Origin: Pictodentalium vernedei
Lineage: Eukaryota > Mollusca > Scaphopoda > Dentaliida > Dentaliidae
Reading direction: 5' to 3'
NCBI GenBank assembly: GCA_031216915.1
Contig: CM062289.1
Location: forward strand, 248,807,187-248,871,186
DNA length: 64,000 nt
How positions within the stretch are numbered: position 1 is the stretch's first letter; each line of letters opens with the position of its first letter. The notes beneath the pieces were generated by a model. The model did not search any database. It was not told the origin of the DNA and worked only from the letters and a program-made list of their open reading frames with translations. Below, in pieces: positions 22,151 to 32,360 of this stretch. Both the position numbers and the translations under genes were made by a program.

Positions 22151-23512
22151 GGTGGGGGAGGGGGGGGGGGGGTGTTTGTTTAAATTAATTCTGCCCATGA
22201 GTGATGGGTCTGATTGTGGTCAAATTTAGTCAGATGTGTATGTGGGTGGATAAGATTAACATTTGTTGAAATGGGGCCTGTCAGGGTGCATGATGCCCTT
22301 GTGTGAGCTGTCCATTGGGGGTCCTGGGAGGGGCAAAATTTATGGCCCTGCACCAAAATTCTATTTCCAGAACTGGCTGACCAATTTGGACCAAATTTAA
22401 TAGTTCTCTTATTTGGTGACATGTTCATGATTTTTGCCAAGAAAGTCTCACATTCCCATGCAAACACCAGGCGGTAAAAATAGAAAAAAATTAAATGCCC
22501 ATGTTTCAGGAACTACATGAGAAAAGGTTTGGGTTTTTGGTATTAAACTTTCTTATGAGTCATTTGGGCTGAAAAAAGAATGACATCGATTTCTTCAGGG
22601 GGACTCTCTTTGGGGCCTCTATTTAATGCTGTTGGTAATGAGAAAAAAACACTGAACAGTCTTCTCATGAACTACTGGCCTCAATGATGTGATATTTAAT
22701 TTGTAGCCGCCATTGATGGTGTAGATTCATGTTGCTTCCAAACAAATTTCACAGGCAATATTTGCAAAATGTTCTAGGAGAGGCAGAATTTATTAAATAA
22801 TCACAATGTGATTTAAGTTTTGTCATTGATAAATGTGACCCAAGATTTTCTCACTTAGCTAAGCAAATGTGATAAGAGATGTTAGAATACTTAGTTGCAA
22901 AGTCCACCATGGGTGAAGATTGTTTTGCAACCTAGGTATCCGATTGAATTAGGGGAGGCAGTACTGAGAACACATGGTGTTTTCTGCCTTGCAACTGTCC
23001 AGCCTGCACCTGCTGATGTCAGAATACCTAGTAGCAAAGTCCATCGTGGGTGAAGATTGTATTACAGCCTAGGTACAATGCATCTGGCGGCAGTGTTGGA
23101 GGAAATGCTTAGAACACATCATGTGTGCTGCCTCATCACTACCTAGAAAGGAAACAAACCAAATTGCCTATGTGAGAAAAATATGCAAATGAAACCAATA
23201 GGTAGAGTGCACATGGAAGAGACCTCAGGCAAAGTCAGAGGGAAAGTGGAGACAGATGGGGACCGCGGGTGGTAACATAAATAGTTTGTACTATAAAAGC
23301 AACTTGTCACTCATACAATCAACGAGAAACTGAATCTGATCAGGTCGGTTTGTATAGAAAACTGTTGAAAACCCAATATCACAACCATATTTAGGTTGGT
23401 GTCTGCTAAATTCATGGAAATTGCTTGCAGTAAATGTCTCCCAGCAACCTTTCCAGGAAATCTACCCCTTAACACACTTACTTAGAGTTTTTGAAATGTC
23501 ATTTGCAGAGTT
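22151..23512. other. degraded repeats, including a ~150 bp direct duplication
   Basis: A G homopolymer lies at about 22,158-22,172. A ~150 bp unit occurs twice at 22,884-23,145, marked by AGCAAAGTCCATCGTGGGTG-type sequence and GGTGAAGATTGT..CCTAGGTA. No coding sequence recognised. Confidence 0.45.
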
Positions 23513-24337
23513 TTTATACGCCTGTTTTGAAAAAAAACGGGTTGTATTATGGTATACCACTGTCCGTCTGTCCGTCCATCTGTCCGTCCGGTCACATGTC
23601 GTACGATAACTCAAGAACGCTTTGAGAGATTTTTGTGATTTTTGGGTAGGTGGTGTATATCGATGGAGGGAAGCTCCCTTTCGTTTAGTGTCGCCATTCG
23701 ATTAGTCATTCCAGAGTTATGGGACTTTATTACTTAGAAAATTGTTGATTTTTTACACGTCGTACGATAACTTGAGAACGCTTTGAGAGATTTTCGTGAT
23801 TTTTGGGTAGGTGGTGTATATCGATGGAGGGAAGCTCCCTTTCATTTAGTGTCGCCGTTCGATTAGTCATTCCAGAGTTATGGGACTTTATTACTCAGAA
23901 AATTGTTGATTTTTTACATGTCGTACGATAACTCGAGAACGCTTTGAGAGATTTTCACGATTGTTTGGTAGGTGGTTTATGTTGATGGAAGGAAGTTCCC
24001 TTTCGATTGGTGTCGCCATTCGGTTAGTCATTCCAGAGTTATGGGACTTTATTTTTCACATGTCGAACAATAACTTGAAAATGCTTAGAGCAATTTTCAT
24101 AATTTTTTGGTTGCAAGTATATGATGATAGAAGGAATCTTCCTTTCGATTTGTGTCGCTGTCCAATTTGTCATTCCAGAGTTATGGGACTTTATTCATCA
24201 AAATATAGGCAATTTTCCACATGTTGGACTTTGAGCAATTTTTATGATTTTTTGGTGGCAAGTATATGTAACCTGACAAGTACACATGTATACTCATATT
24301 GTGTGGTTCCCTCTTGTAATTAATAACGGGCGTATCA
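23513..24337 (+). mobile_element. small hairpin-ended element with ~170 bp repeats (type B)
   Basis: It starts TTTATACGCCTGTTTTGAAA..AACGGGTTGTA and ends TAACGGGCGTATCATGCACT, so GGGCGTAT at the end complements ATACGCC at the start. Inside are about 3.5 monomers with CGTACGATAACTCGAGAACG, TTTGAGAGATTTT and CATTCCAGAGTTATGGGACT. No protein. I treat it as a non-autonomous element whose ends are both visible. Confidence 0.65.
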
Positions 24338-24590
24338 TGCACTCATGGCACAACTGTTTATTACCTGATGTAGCAGCCCCAGGGCTCTAGTGTTGCTATT
24401 TATACTAACAAAAGTGAATAGCACAGAGGAGAGAAATGATAGAATTCAGAAACCTGAGTTATATCCACTCATTTGAAGAGTGCAGTCATTGTTTTTGAGT
24501 ATTGAATTGTCTGTTCCAGACTCATAACGTTCACAAATAAGAGCCACCAAATGGTGAAAGTCACTACCCCTTGTGGATTGTCATTTTTAA

Positions 24591-25064
24591 CTCTTAAAGA
24601 CCCATTTCCAACTTTTACGGCCTCAGAATAGGTGCCATTAACATGTCATCACAAGGAGATCCTGCTGACAATAGACAAATTACTAAAGCAGTGGTTTCTT
24701 GTCAAGTCTTGGCTGCCTTAACTGATTGAGGGCTAGATTATTTTTGGTGGTCTGAATTTATTATTCAAAATTTGTTCTATTATAAATTACTGGAGAGTGC
24801 CTTTTTGCACTCTCCAGTAATTTGTAAAAGAACAAATTTATATAAACAAAATATTATTTGGGTTTGACTGAATTTGAAACATGAGCAAGGAAAATGTTGG
24901 CTTTTGCTCTGCTACCCTCATTTTTTGAAAGCCCTAATAGTGGCTTCTAGCACTCCACCAGTTAACAGGCAGCCAAGACTTGACTAGAATCACTGCTACT
25001 TCACTGGATGTGTACAGGCTGTGGTTGGGTGTGAATTCAGGACAGCTGTACAGCTCCATAAGGG
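24591..25064. mobile_element. TTAA-flanked foldback element containing a second MITE
   Basis: 474 bp between TTAA at 24,587-24,590 and 25,065-25,068, absent from the homologous segment at 28.04-28.27 kb. It is palindromic: AGTGGTTTCTTGTCAAGTCT..GGCTGCC on the left mirrors GGCAGCCAAGACTTGACTAG..CACTGCT on the right. At its centre a family 1 MITE has inserted into a TTAA. It is non-coding. Confidence 0.75.
24722..24961. mobile_element. TTAA hairpin MITE, family 1
   Basis: 240 bp between TTAA at 24,718-24,721 and 24,962-24,965. The ends are CTGATTGAGGGCTAG and CTTCTAGCACTCCACCAG. The central hairpin is ATTACTGGAGAGTGCC..GCACTCTCCAGTAAT (24,788-24,825). It is nested in the foldback element around it. 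Confidence 0.85.
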
Positions 25065-25183
25065 TTAAAGGAAATCCCCTATGCTATGTGAAGCACTAGG
25101 TTCCAATTGTCCTGGAAGATTTTCTCACAGATTGTTTAGTAGGCTGTATATAAAGTTGTCTTGTTTGTCTTCTCCTTTTTCAG

Positions 25184-25305
25184 ATTCATTCTTCAATAAT
25201 TTAAATGAGTTATACAGTTTCCTCAGAGCAATTATGAAAGTTACAGCAAGTTCAGCAACACCCAAAGTTCTTCTGGATGGGTACTGCATCTTGTCCCATG
25301 AATAA
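25184..25305 (+). CDS. possible terminal exon of an unrecognised host gene
   Basis: A strong acceptor (TGTCTTCTCCTTTTTCAG ending 25,183) leads into about 40 codons in one open frame, including FFNNLNELYSFLRAIMKVTA and, after a short gap, KVLLDGYCILSHE, then TAA at 25,303-25,305. AATAAA lies at 25,358-25,363. Composition and signals are the most exon-like in the window. The peptide would be helical, and I cannot assign it to a family. The upstream exons are not found. Confidence 0.35.
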
Positions 25306-25639
25306 TGACAGCAAACTTGTGCTAACAACAATTTACTAATCATTCATTCGAAATGGAAATAAAAAAAATCTTCCAGTCAGGCCAAACAAAAGTAAATAAT
25401 TGATTCTCAGGCATTTATTTTTTTTAAAATGAATGAGGGAGGACGGTTTTTATTTTTATTTTTTTTTCCTGATGGAATGGTCACCGATGCCTAAAATCCA
25501 ATTGTGAGAGCCTAAAATTAAATACTAGAGCTTCCATGTTGATTTCGCCGATAGTTTTTTTTTGTAACAGTGATCACACAACACAAAATCAATATAGAAC
25601 AATTAAAATGGAGATAAAACATAATAAGGAGTTTTTTAA

Positions 25640-25881
25640 CTGGCTGAATGCTAGAAGCCACAATCAGGCCTTTCAAAAAGAAATGAGTGCACCCATGCAA
25701 AAGTAACATTTTCCTTACCCATGTTTCGTATTCAGCTAAATGTAAATAATAGTGTGTTTATGCAAATTTGTTCTATTACAAATTATTGGAGAGTGTCTGT
25801 TGGCACTCTCCAATAATTTGTAATAGAACAACTTTTGATGAACAAATTCAGACCACCAAAAATAATCTAGTCCTCAACCAG
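25640..25881. mobile_element. TTAA hairpin MITE, family 1
   Basis: 242 bp between TTAA at 25,636-25,639 and 25,882-25,885. The ends are CTGGCTGAATGCTAGAAGCC and, inverted, CTGGTTGAGGACTAG. The central hairpin is ACAAATTATTGGAGAG..CTCTCCAATAATTTGT (25,780-25,823). Confidence 0.85.
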
Positions 25882-25885
25882 TTAA

Positions 25886-26540
25886 ATAAATACTTATTTT
25901 GTATACATATCCTAATGCTTGACCCAATGTCTCTCCTATTTGCATGAAGTTTGGTATTGTCAACAAAATACTTGTTTTTTGAGAACCTGGTAAGGGTTTG
26001 ATCCAGTTTTCTCCACTGAGAACTGGGAAAAACCACAAAAATATTGTGTATACAGTACAAATCAAAATAAGTTGTAGCATAACTGCAATAAACTAAGTAT
26101 ATTGCTGCTCCTGCACTGATAAGATCAGAATCTGACATTTTCTGGAAAGCTATCAATGAGAGCTTTCCTGAAAATGGTCTTATCAGGTTAGGTTAGGAAG
26201 AGAAGGATACATAGATTATAGTGGTTATCCTACAACTTATTTTGACTTGTACTGTAAACAAGTTTTTTCACTATAATTAAGTTAATGTTACTCTCAAGAT
26301 TCTTATCAGAAATTCTGATTGATGACAGGTGTTTGGAAAACATAGTAGTTTTTTGTTTATTTTGAATAGCGCTGGCCAGTCAATTTTGACATCATTTAAG
26401 ATATGACAAATTATTTGAATAAAATGTTGTGTTTTCTGTAACCTTTAACTTTCCGAAGCTATCTGAAAGAGAGTACTGTCTGAAAAAATTGTAATTTTCA
26501 AAATATTCTTTGACCTTCTTTCACTGATTTTCTTTTTAAA
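25886..26540. other. no gene recognised
   Basis: AT-rich unique-looking sequence. The ~100-codon minus-strand frame at 25,848-26,156 starts inside the MITE and has no recognisable domain, so I do not call it. A splice-acceptor-like tract at 26,535-26,542 runs straight into the following array. Confidence 0.35.
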
Positions 26541-27980
26541 CAGAATTCTTAAATGTGTGGATTTTCAAGAAATCTTCTCCTTTGAAACTACAAGGCCAAA
26601 TATTTTGAAACTTCACATGACTGATGACTGGAACACCCTCTACCAATGATCGTCGTTTAATGTTGGTCGGGTTGCAAACATGGCTGCAATTGTGGATTAT
26701 AGTTACTATAGAAACCCTATGGGAAATAATATTTTTATCTCCATCTCTGGAACCACTGAGCTGATGTGAACCAAATGTGACAGGAATGGTTTATGGGAGG
26801 TACTCTACAAACAATCCTCATTTTGTTCCCATGGGATAGAAAACATAGCCACCAGAGGCATTCTTTGATTTTGATTGGATGATTTTCAAAAATCTTCTCT
26901 GAAAACCACAAGGCCAAATGTTCCGAAACTTCACAAGCTTGATGACTGGGACACCCTCTACCAATGGTTCTAATTTAATCTTGATCAGGTTGCAAATATG
27001 GCTGCAATTACGGCTTATAGTTACTATAGAAACCCTATGGGAAATCACGTTTTCATCTTCTCTGGAACTACTGAGCCAGTGTGAACCAAACTTGGCAGGT
27101 ATGGCTTATGAGAGGTTCTCTACAACTGTTACTCATTATATTCCTATTTTCTCCGGAACTGCTGAGCTAATGTGAACCAAACTTGGCAGGAATGGTCTAT
27201 GGGAGGTCCTCAACAAATGATCCTCATTTTGTTCCAGCTGGATGAAGAACAAGGCCGGAAGAAGCATTCTATTATTCTGATTGGTGGATTTTTCAAAAAT
27301 CTTCTCCTCTGAAACTACAAGGCCAAATGTTTTGAAACTTCACATGCTTGATGACTGGGACATCCACTACCAACGATCCTCATTTAATATTGATCGGGAG
27401 GCAAACATGGCCACAATTGCGGCCCATAGTTACCATGGAAATCCTATGGGGAATCACATTTCCATCTTCTTCTCTGGAACTACTGAGCCGATGTAAACCA
27501 AATTTGGCAGGACTGGTCTATGGCGGTATCTCTACAACTGGTTCTCATTTTGTTCCTGTTGATTGAAAAAACAAGGCTTCCAGAAGCATTCTTTGATTCT
27601 GATTGATCAATGTTGAAAAACGTATTCTCTTTGAAACATCAAGGCCAAATGTTTTGAAACTTCACATGATTGATGACTGCTATACCCTCTACCAACAATC
27701 CTCATTTAATGTTGATCGGCTCGCAAACATGGCCACCATTGTGGCTCATATTTACCATGGAAACCCTATGGGAAATCACATTTTCATCTTCTTATCTACA
27801 ACTACTTGGCTAGTGTGAACCAAACTTGGCACAGATAATGAATGGAAAGTCCTCTGAAAACATTCATTCTGTTTTGCCAGATGAAGGAGCATGGCAACCC
27901 GCTGCATTCTTTGATTTTGATTAGAATAATGGGGATATGTAGTTCTGCCAGGTGAGCGATTACAGGCTCTTTAGAGAATC
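26541..27980 (+). repeat. ~320-400 bp tandem array with an element end
   Basis: Four diverged units start at about 26,570, 26,886, 27,290 and 27,612, each with TCTTCTC..GAAACTACAAGGCCAAAT, GAAACTTCACATG.TTGATGACTG and GTGAACCAAACTTGGCAGG. The right edge, CAGGTGAGCGATTACAGGCT (27,949-27,968), matches the ends of the hairpin-ended elements. The ~70-codon frames follow the unit and are not genes. Confidence 0.7.
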
Positions 27981-28039
27981 AAATTATGAATTCCGAACTT
28001 TTTAGCATTGTAACTTGAACAAAGGTTCCAGATTTTTAT

Positions 28040-28265
28040 ACTGATGCAAGTGAATAACTCTGAGGGGAGAAATAATAAAATTCAGAAACCTGGAGTATAT
28101 CTACTTATTTGATAGAAGAATGGGGATATTGTTCTGGAGTATTGAATTGACTGCTCCAGACTCATATCATTTTCAAATAAAAGCCTCGAAATGGTGAAAG
28201 TTGCTACCCACTGTGGATTATCATTTTTGAAGGAAATTCCCTAAACTTTGTGAAGCACCAGGTTC
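28040..28265 (+). repeat. duplicated segment, copy 2 (empty site)
   Basis: Homologous to 24,405-24,587 plus 25,067-25,105 but without the 474 bp TTAA foldback element. At the junction it reads CATTTTTGAAGGAAAT, where the filled copy has TTAA on both sides of the insertion. Confidence 0.7.
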
Positions 28266-28315
28266 CAGTCATTACATCAGTCTACACATGTAGACCAGAA
28301 CTGATATAAATTACA

Positions 28316-28614
28316 AACCTGTGGCAATCGCGTTGTGTCCTTGGGCAAGACACTTCACTCCTATTGCCCACGTGGGGGCACGATGGCTTTGTCTTCTAAG
28401 ACATAATGCACGTCGATGGTGCACTTGTCTTCAACCAATGCTAACCCTGCTTGTGTGGAGTTAGTATGTTCGGGAGCCTGACAGTTGCTCTGTGGTTCTC
28501 TCTGGGTATTCCGGCTTCCTCCACCCATAAAACTGTCCGGCACAGTGTGGCCCTGCCTGTTGGAAGTGTCGTTAAACCCCAATAAATAAATAAATAAATA
28601 AATAAATAAATATA
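28316..28614 (+). mobile_element. tRNA-derived SINE, 5'-truncated
   Basis: It begins in the body (ACCTGTGGCAATCGCGTTGT), lacks the tRNA-like head and ends GTCGTTAAACCCCAATAAAT followed by an AAAT run. A probable 7 bp target duplication AATTACA flanks it (28,309 and 28,615). Confidence 0.8.
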
Positions 28615-28662
28615 ATTACAACATTGCCAATTGCTGAAACTTAAATTAAGATGAAGGTGATG

Positions 28663-29017
28663 GAGCGCGGTAGCTCAGTGGTAGACTGTTGGACTTCTAT
28701 GTTAGAGTTCCCGAGTTCGATCCCCGTCCGGGACGACCCGCGTTGTGTCTTTGGGCCAGGCTCTTTATCCCGGTTGCCTACATGAGGGCACGATGATGCC
28801 GTGCAACGTGGCGTACTGCACGTCGATGGTGCCCATGTCTTCAACCGCTGTAACCCTGCTTGAGCGGAGCTTGAACAGGGTTGTTAGAATGTTCAGGGGC
28901 TGACAGTTGCTCGAAGGTTCTCTCCAGGTACTCCGGCTTCCTCCACCCGTAAAACTGTCACAACCACGATTAGCCATTGTGCATAAGTATGTGACTTTAA
29001 ACACCAATAAATAAATA
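28663..29017 (+). mobile_element. tRNA-derived SINE, full length
   Basis: The head carries Pol III boxes: A box TAGCTCAGTGG (28,671-28,681) and B box GAGTTCGATCC (28,713-28,723). The conserved body and the tail TTTAAACACCAATAAATAAA follow. It lies 48 bp after the previous SINE in the same orientation. The head looks like tRNA, but the sequence runs on into SINE body, so it is not a tRNA gene. Confidence 0.85.
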
Positions 29018-29294
29018 TTGCCAACCAATTTTGCGAGGGGAACACATGTTACTATTTCGTCCCTTGAGTTCCAATGTGTTCCATGTGCCTACTTGTAAAG
29101 CCCCGGTCACACAGAGAGAGATTGAAGACAAGACTCTTTGCGACGGCCAAATTTGGGGGTTCGCCCGACAAATCTCCATGAACTTACGATGCCTTGCCAT
29201 TGTTCTTGCGATGCATCGTGGAATTTAGGTCATCGCAGGTGACCGCAGGTGTTTTTGACCTTGTTCAAAATCTTTCTGCGATGGTTCCCCATCG

Positions 29295-29371
29295 TCCATC
29301 CTCGTCCGAGGTGACGTGCGCTGACGTGAGGTGATGCACGTCAGCGCACGTCACCTCGGGCGAGGATGGAC
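29295..29371. repeat. long subterminal palindrome in the Harbinger element
   Basis: A ~34 bp stem (TCCATCCTCG.CCGAGGTGAC with the complement CACCTCGG.CGAGGATGGA) with about one mismatch encloses a ~7 base loop. The inner stem GACGTGCGCTGACGTG repeats motifs found at both element ends. It may be a transposase-binding region (inference). Confidence 0.8.
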
Positions 29372-29627
29372 CAACGTGCCTCTTGACTTGCGTCGACGTG
29401 CATCACAACGTACGTCGGCAGGCGCCAATGCCGACGCACGTCGGCGTGCGTCTATCAGCAAATGGTATAAAAGGGGGTCACACAATAATTACAACATTCA
29501 GTATTTTCTTGCTCAGCAACTGACAACATCTCTACTTCTTTTGAAATTACTATAATTTACTATAAAAAAAAATTAAAAATTAAAATTTAAGCACAAAGTT
29601 CGTGGCAAACATCACAAGTTCCCGATA

Positions 29628-30930
29628 TTAAATCTTATTCCATTGCCAAGTCACAGAACCAGCCGCACTGTTGTAGAAGTGCTTCAGGTACACTCTGACC
29701 CTCTTTGCCTCTCTCGTCACCATGTTGCCTCCCTGTTGCACATTGCGAACATCATCCAGAACACCAGCACCCCCCCCCCCCCCCCACACACACACACACA
29801 CACACGCGCCTGGTATTACCCGGTGGTCCTGGTCTTCCTGGTCTACATCACGGTTCTGAAGGGCAGGGTACCTGATCCTCATCAGGTTGTGGAGGCACAT
29901 GGTCGCCGTGGTGATGAGGGTCACGGTATTTGGTTCCTGTTCCATCGTTGTAAGTAAGCAACGGAATCTGTTGGACAGGATCCCAAAGCCGTTCTCTACA
30001 GCTCTTCTTGCACGGGACGTCCTGTAATTGAAGATGCGTTCGTCATTATTCATGTTTCTGTGTGAGAAGGGTTTGATGAGGTGAGGCCTCAGCAGGAACG
30101 CGTCGTCCCCTACCAAGAAGTAGGGCACATACCTATCGTCGTTCGGCAAGGGCTCTGGAGGTGGCAAGCCTATGGTGCCAGTGTCCAGGTCAACCTTCAG
30201 AGTTGAGGCGTTGTATATCGCGCAATCTGAGGTCGACCCCTCAGACCCTACATCAGCCCACATAAACTTTTAGTCTGCGTCGACTGTCGCCGACATAATA
30301 ATGGAGTAATACCTCTTATAGTTAAAATACAGTGATCCAGACTTCTTCGGGGACTTGATGGACACGTGCTAGCCGTCAATGACCCCACATGCATGGTGGT
30401 AATCCCACCTCGACGCAAACCTCTCGGCCACCCGGCTTCTGTTGTCGGAAGATCAAATAGCTCATCCTTGTACTCTTCTACGATGGCTTTAGATACTTCC
30501 CGCACCAATAATGAAATTGTGTTGTGTGGGACACGGAAGGAATAGGCAATGCTGTGGTAGCTGTTCCAGTAGCCATATACCTCAAAGTTGTGGCAACCTT
30601 CAGGCCAGGCTCCAGGGACTTGCTGTAATTGGTCTCCTCCCTCGACACCCGGGGTGTCAAACGTTGCACAAGTTCATGATACATTGCGGGCTCCATTCGA
30701 AGGAACCCCACAAAGTCGCCATGGGATTCCCTCTCCAATTCTGCCATCAAAGTCTCGTACTGACCCAACTGAGGTCTAAGAATCCATGGTCTCACCGAGA
30801 ACCTTCTTCTCTCTCTTCTTTGCCTTCTTCTGTGGTGTAGGGTTACAGCCAACACTCGAAGATTCTGGAGTTGTTGCACATGTCCGTCGGCCATGATGAA
30901 GTGAGATTGATGTTTTGGGAAGCTGAGCAC
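29628..30930 (-). pseudogene. Harbinger (HARBI1-like) transposase, broken
   Basis: The N-terminal part (30,930-30,478) has RRFSVRPWILRPQLGQYETL and LKVATTLRYMATG, characteristic of PIF/Harbinger transposases. The DDE-type nuclease part follows: first Asp in VIDG near 30,375, second Asp in GSTSDCAIYN near 30,220, Glu in RRAVENGFGIL near 29,990, then LHNLMRIRYP. Breaks: a frameshift at about 30,510-30,540, another near 30,420, TAG at 30,369-30,371 (just after IDG) and TAA at 30,270-30,272. A C/CA microsatellite (29,769-29,806) adds a low-complexity stretch near the C-terminus. A start at 30,894 (MADGHVQQ) is as plausible as 30,930. It is not functional as it stands. Confidence 0.9.
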
Positions 30931-30933
30931 CCC

Positions 30934-30940
30934 TTTATAT
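30934..30940 (-). promoter_or_regulatory. TATA-like box of the Harbinger transposase
   Basis: TATATAA on the minus strand, just before the first ATG at 30,930 and about 40 bases before the second candidate start at 30,894. That spacing favours translation from the inner ATG. No other promoter element is evident. Confidence 0.4.
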
Positions 30941-31274
30941 ACTCACCTGTCTGACCGCCGATGAAATGCACGCCGACCTACCATAACCCGTGAGGCACGG
31001 TAAAATGTGCGTTTTGGCGCGTCAATGCAAGCCGACGCACCATTACGCACCATGACACACAGTTTATCTTCTTTTAATGTGCGCCGTCGCACCTATGTAA
31101 CTGTGCGTCGACGCACATGGACGCACGCTGTGGCACGCCTAATCTCTTGCATGGGCACTTCGGGTCTCCAGGCGTCTCTTTGATGTAACCGCAAGTAAGA
31201 TGCATGGAGCCTCGGCCAAATGGACCATCGGGAGTGAAGGCGCGAGCCATCTTTCTGGTCTGACCGGGGCTTAA

Positions 31275-31619
31275 ATTGAACACATTGGAACTCGGGATGA
31301 TTTTTAACTATCACCAGCGATTCAAATTGTAATTGCGGCGCACGATTTGTAGAAAATTCCAGTGAAATTTCGCTTCAATTTAAAAATAGTCCGTCAATTT
31401 CGCTTCTATTTAATAATAGTCAGTCAATGATTTCCGTTCCGCACATGTGTGCGGAACAGATATTCATTTTCCGCATGGTTTTGTGTTGCTGTAGATGGGG
31501 ATTTCATAGAACAGGCGTGTAATAACAATTTTGGACTAATCCCAAAACAGGTTGAAACTAATGTGGGTGTATTGGGTGTATACTTAAAAACTCTGGATAT
31601 CGCATTTTGAGACCTAATA
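31275..31619. other. spacer, no gene
   Basis: It contains a short imperfect duplication (TCAATTTCGCTTCTATTTAA-like, 31,372-31,425) and a hairpin TTCCGCACATGTGTGCGGAA at 31,437-31,456. Nothing coding seen. Confidence 0.4.
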
Positions 31620-32360
31620 TTTTTAGCTCACCTGACTGAAAGTCAGGGTGAGCTTTTCTTATCACTCGTCGTCTGTCGTCCGTCGTCTGTCGCCCGTCGT
31701 CTGTCGTCCGTCGTCCTGCGTGAAGGTGGTGTTTGAGCCTTTTTCTCCTAAACCACTGGCCACATTTTAATTAAATTTCATGTAAGTAGTGGTTATATAG
31801 GGGCATTTTGATTTTTATCCAAAATAGGTTTCGGCTCATATTGAGCAGAGGTGTGGGGGAAAAAATGGCCAAATTTTTTGAAAATCTCCTTCTAATGAAC
31901 CACCAGTAGCAGAGACTTGATATGTGGTATACAGAGTCCTTTTGAGGTTTAGAATGAATTTTGTTCAAGAGAAGTTTGTCAGGCATTATTTGCCTTCGTT
32001 ATGGGAGGGGCAAAAATTTTGGCCACGCCTAAAATTTCTATTTTCTGAACCCTGAGGTCGATTTGAGCCAAATTTGATATGAGATGATAATGGGTCATAA
32101 GTAGTTGATTGATGCAAAAAAAAAAAAAAAAATTTCTCATTGCCCCTCGGGAGCTAAAAATAGGAAAAACCTTTAAACTGCCATATCTCCAAAACTACAC
32201 GGCACAGAGAATTCTTATTTTGTATAAAGCTTACTTTTATCCAGTAGAATAGAATGGTTAAAGAAAATCCCTATCGGTTTGATCACAAGGAACTTTTTTC
32301 AGGACTTTGAAAAAGTGCTGAGTCAGCACTTTTTAACACTGTAGGCAATGGGAAAAACAT

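Larger units (their letters stand above)
24405..25105 (+). repeat. duplicated segment, copy 1 (filled site)
   Basis: 24,405-24,587 and 25,067-25,105 match 28,040-28,265, including CAGAAACCTG, TTGAATTG.CTG.TCCAGACTCAT and GTGAAGCAC.AGGTTCCA. The other copy lacks the 474 bp inserted at a TTAA here. The duplication therefore serves as an empty site. Confidence 0.7.
29099..31271 (-). mobile_element. PIF/Harbinger DNA transposon
   Basis: 2,173 bp. TIRs: AGCCCCGGTCACACAG at the left, and AGCCCCGGTCAGACCAG reading inward from the right end. Flanking TAA at 29,096-29,098 and 31,272-31,274 fits the 3 bp TWA target duplication of this superfamily. It encodes a broken transposase on the minus strand and is markedly richer in CG than its surroundings. 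The usual second Harbinger gene (Myb/SANT-like) is not seen. Both subterminal regions are full of CGACGCAC/GTGCGTCG-like motifs. Confidence 0.9.

Noticed and set aside
28663-28735. tRNA gene
   Set aside because: Pol III boxes are present, but the sequence runs into a SINE body and tail, as at 51,342 and 53,773.
29464-29476. Plus-strand TATA box (GGTATAAAAGGGG) as promoter of a second Harbinger gene
   Set aside because: No gene-like frame follows it within the element, so the sequence alone does not support a promoter.
29643-29957. Plus-strand 104-codon frame
   Set aside because: It is the reverse strand of the Harbinger transposase.
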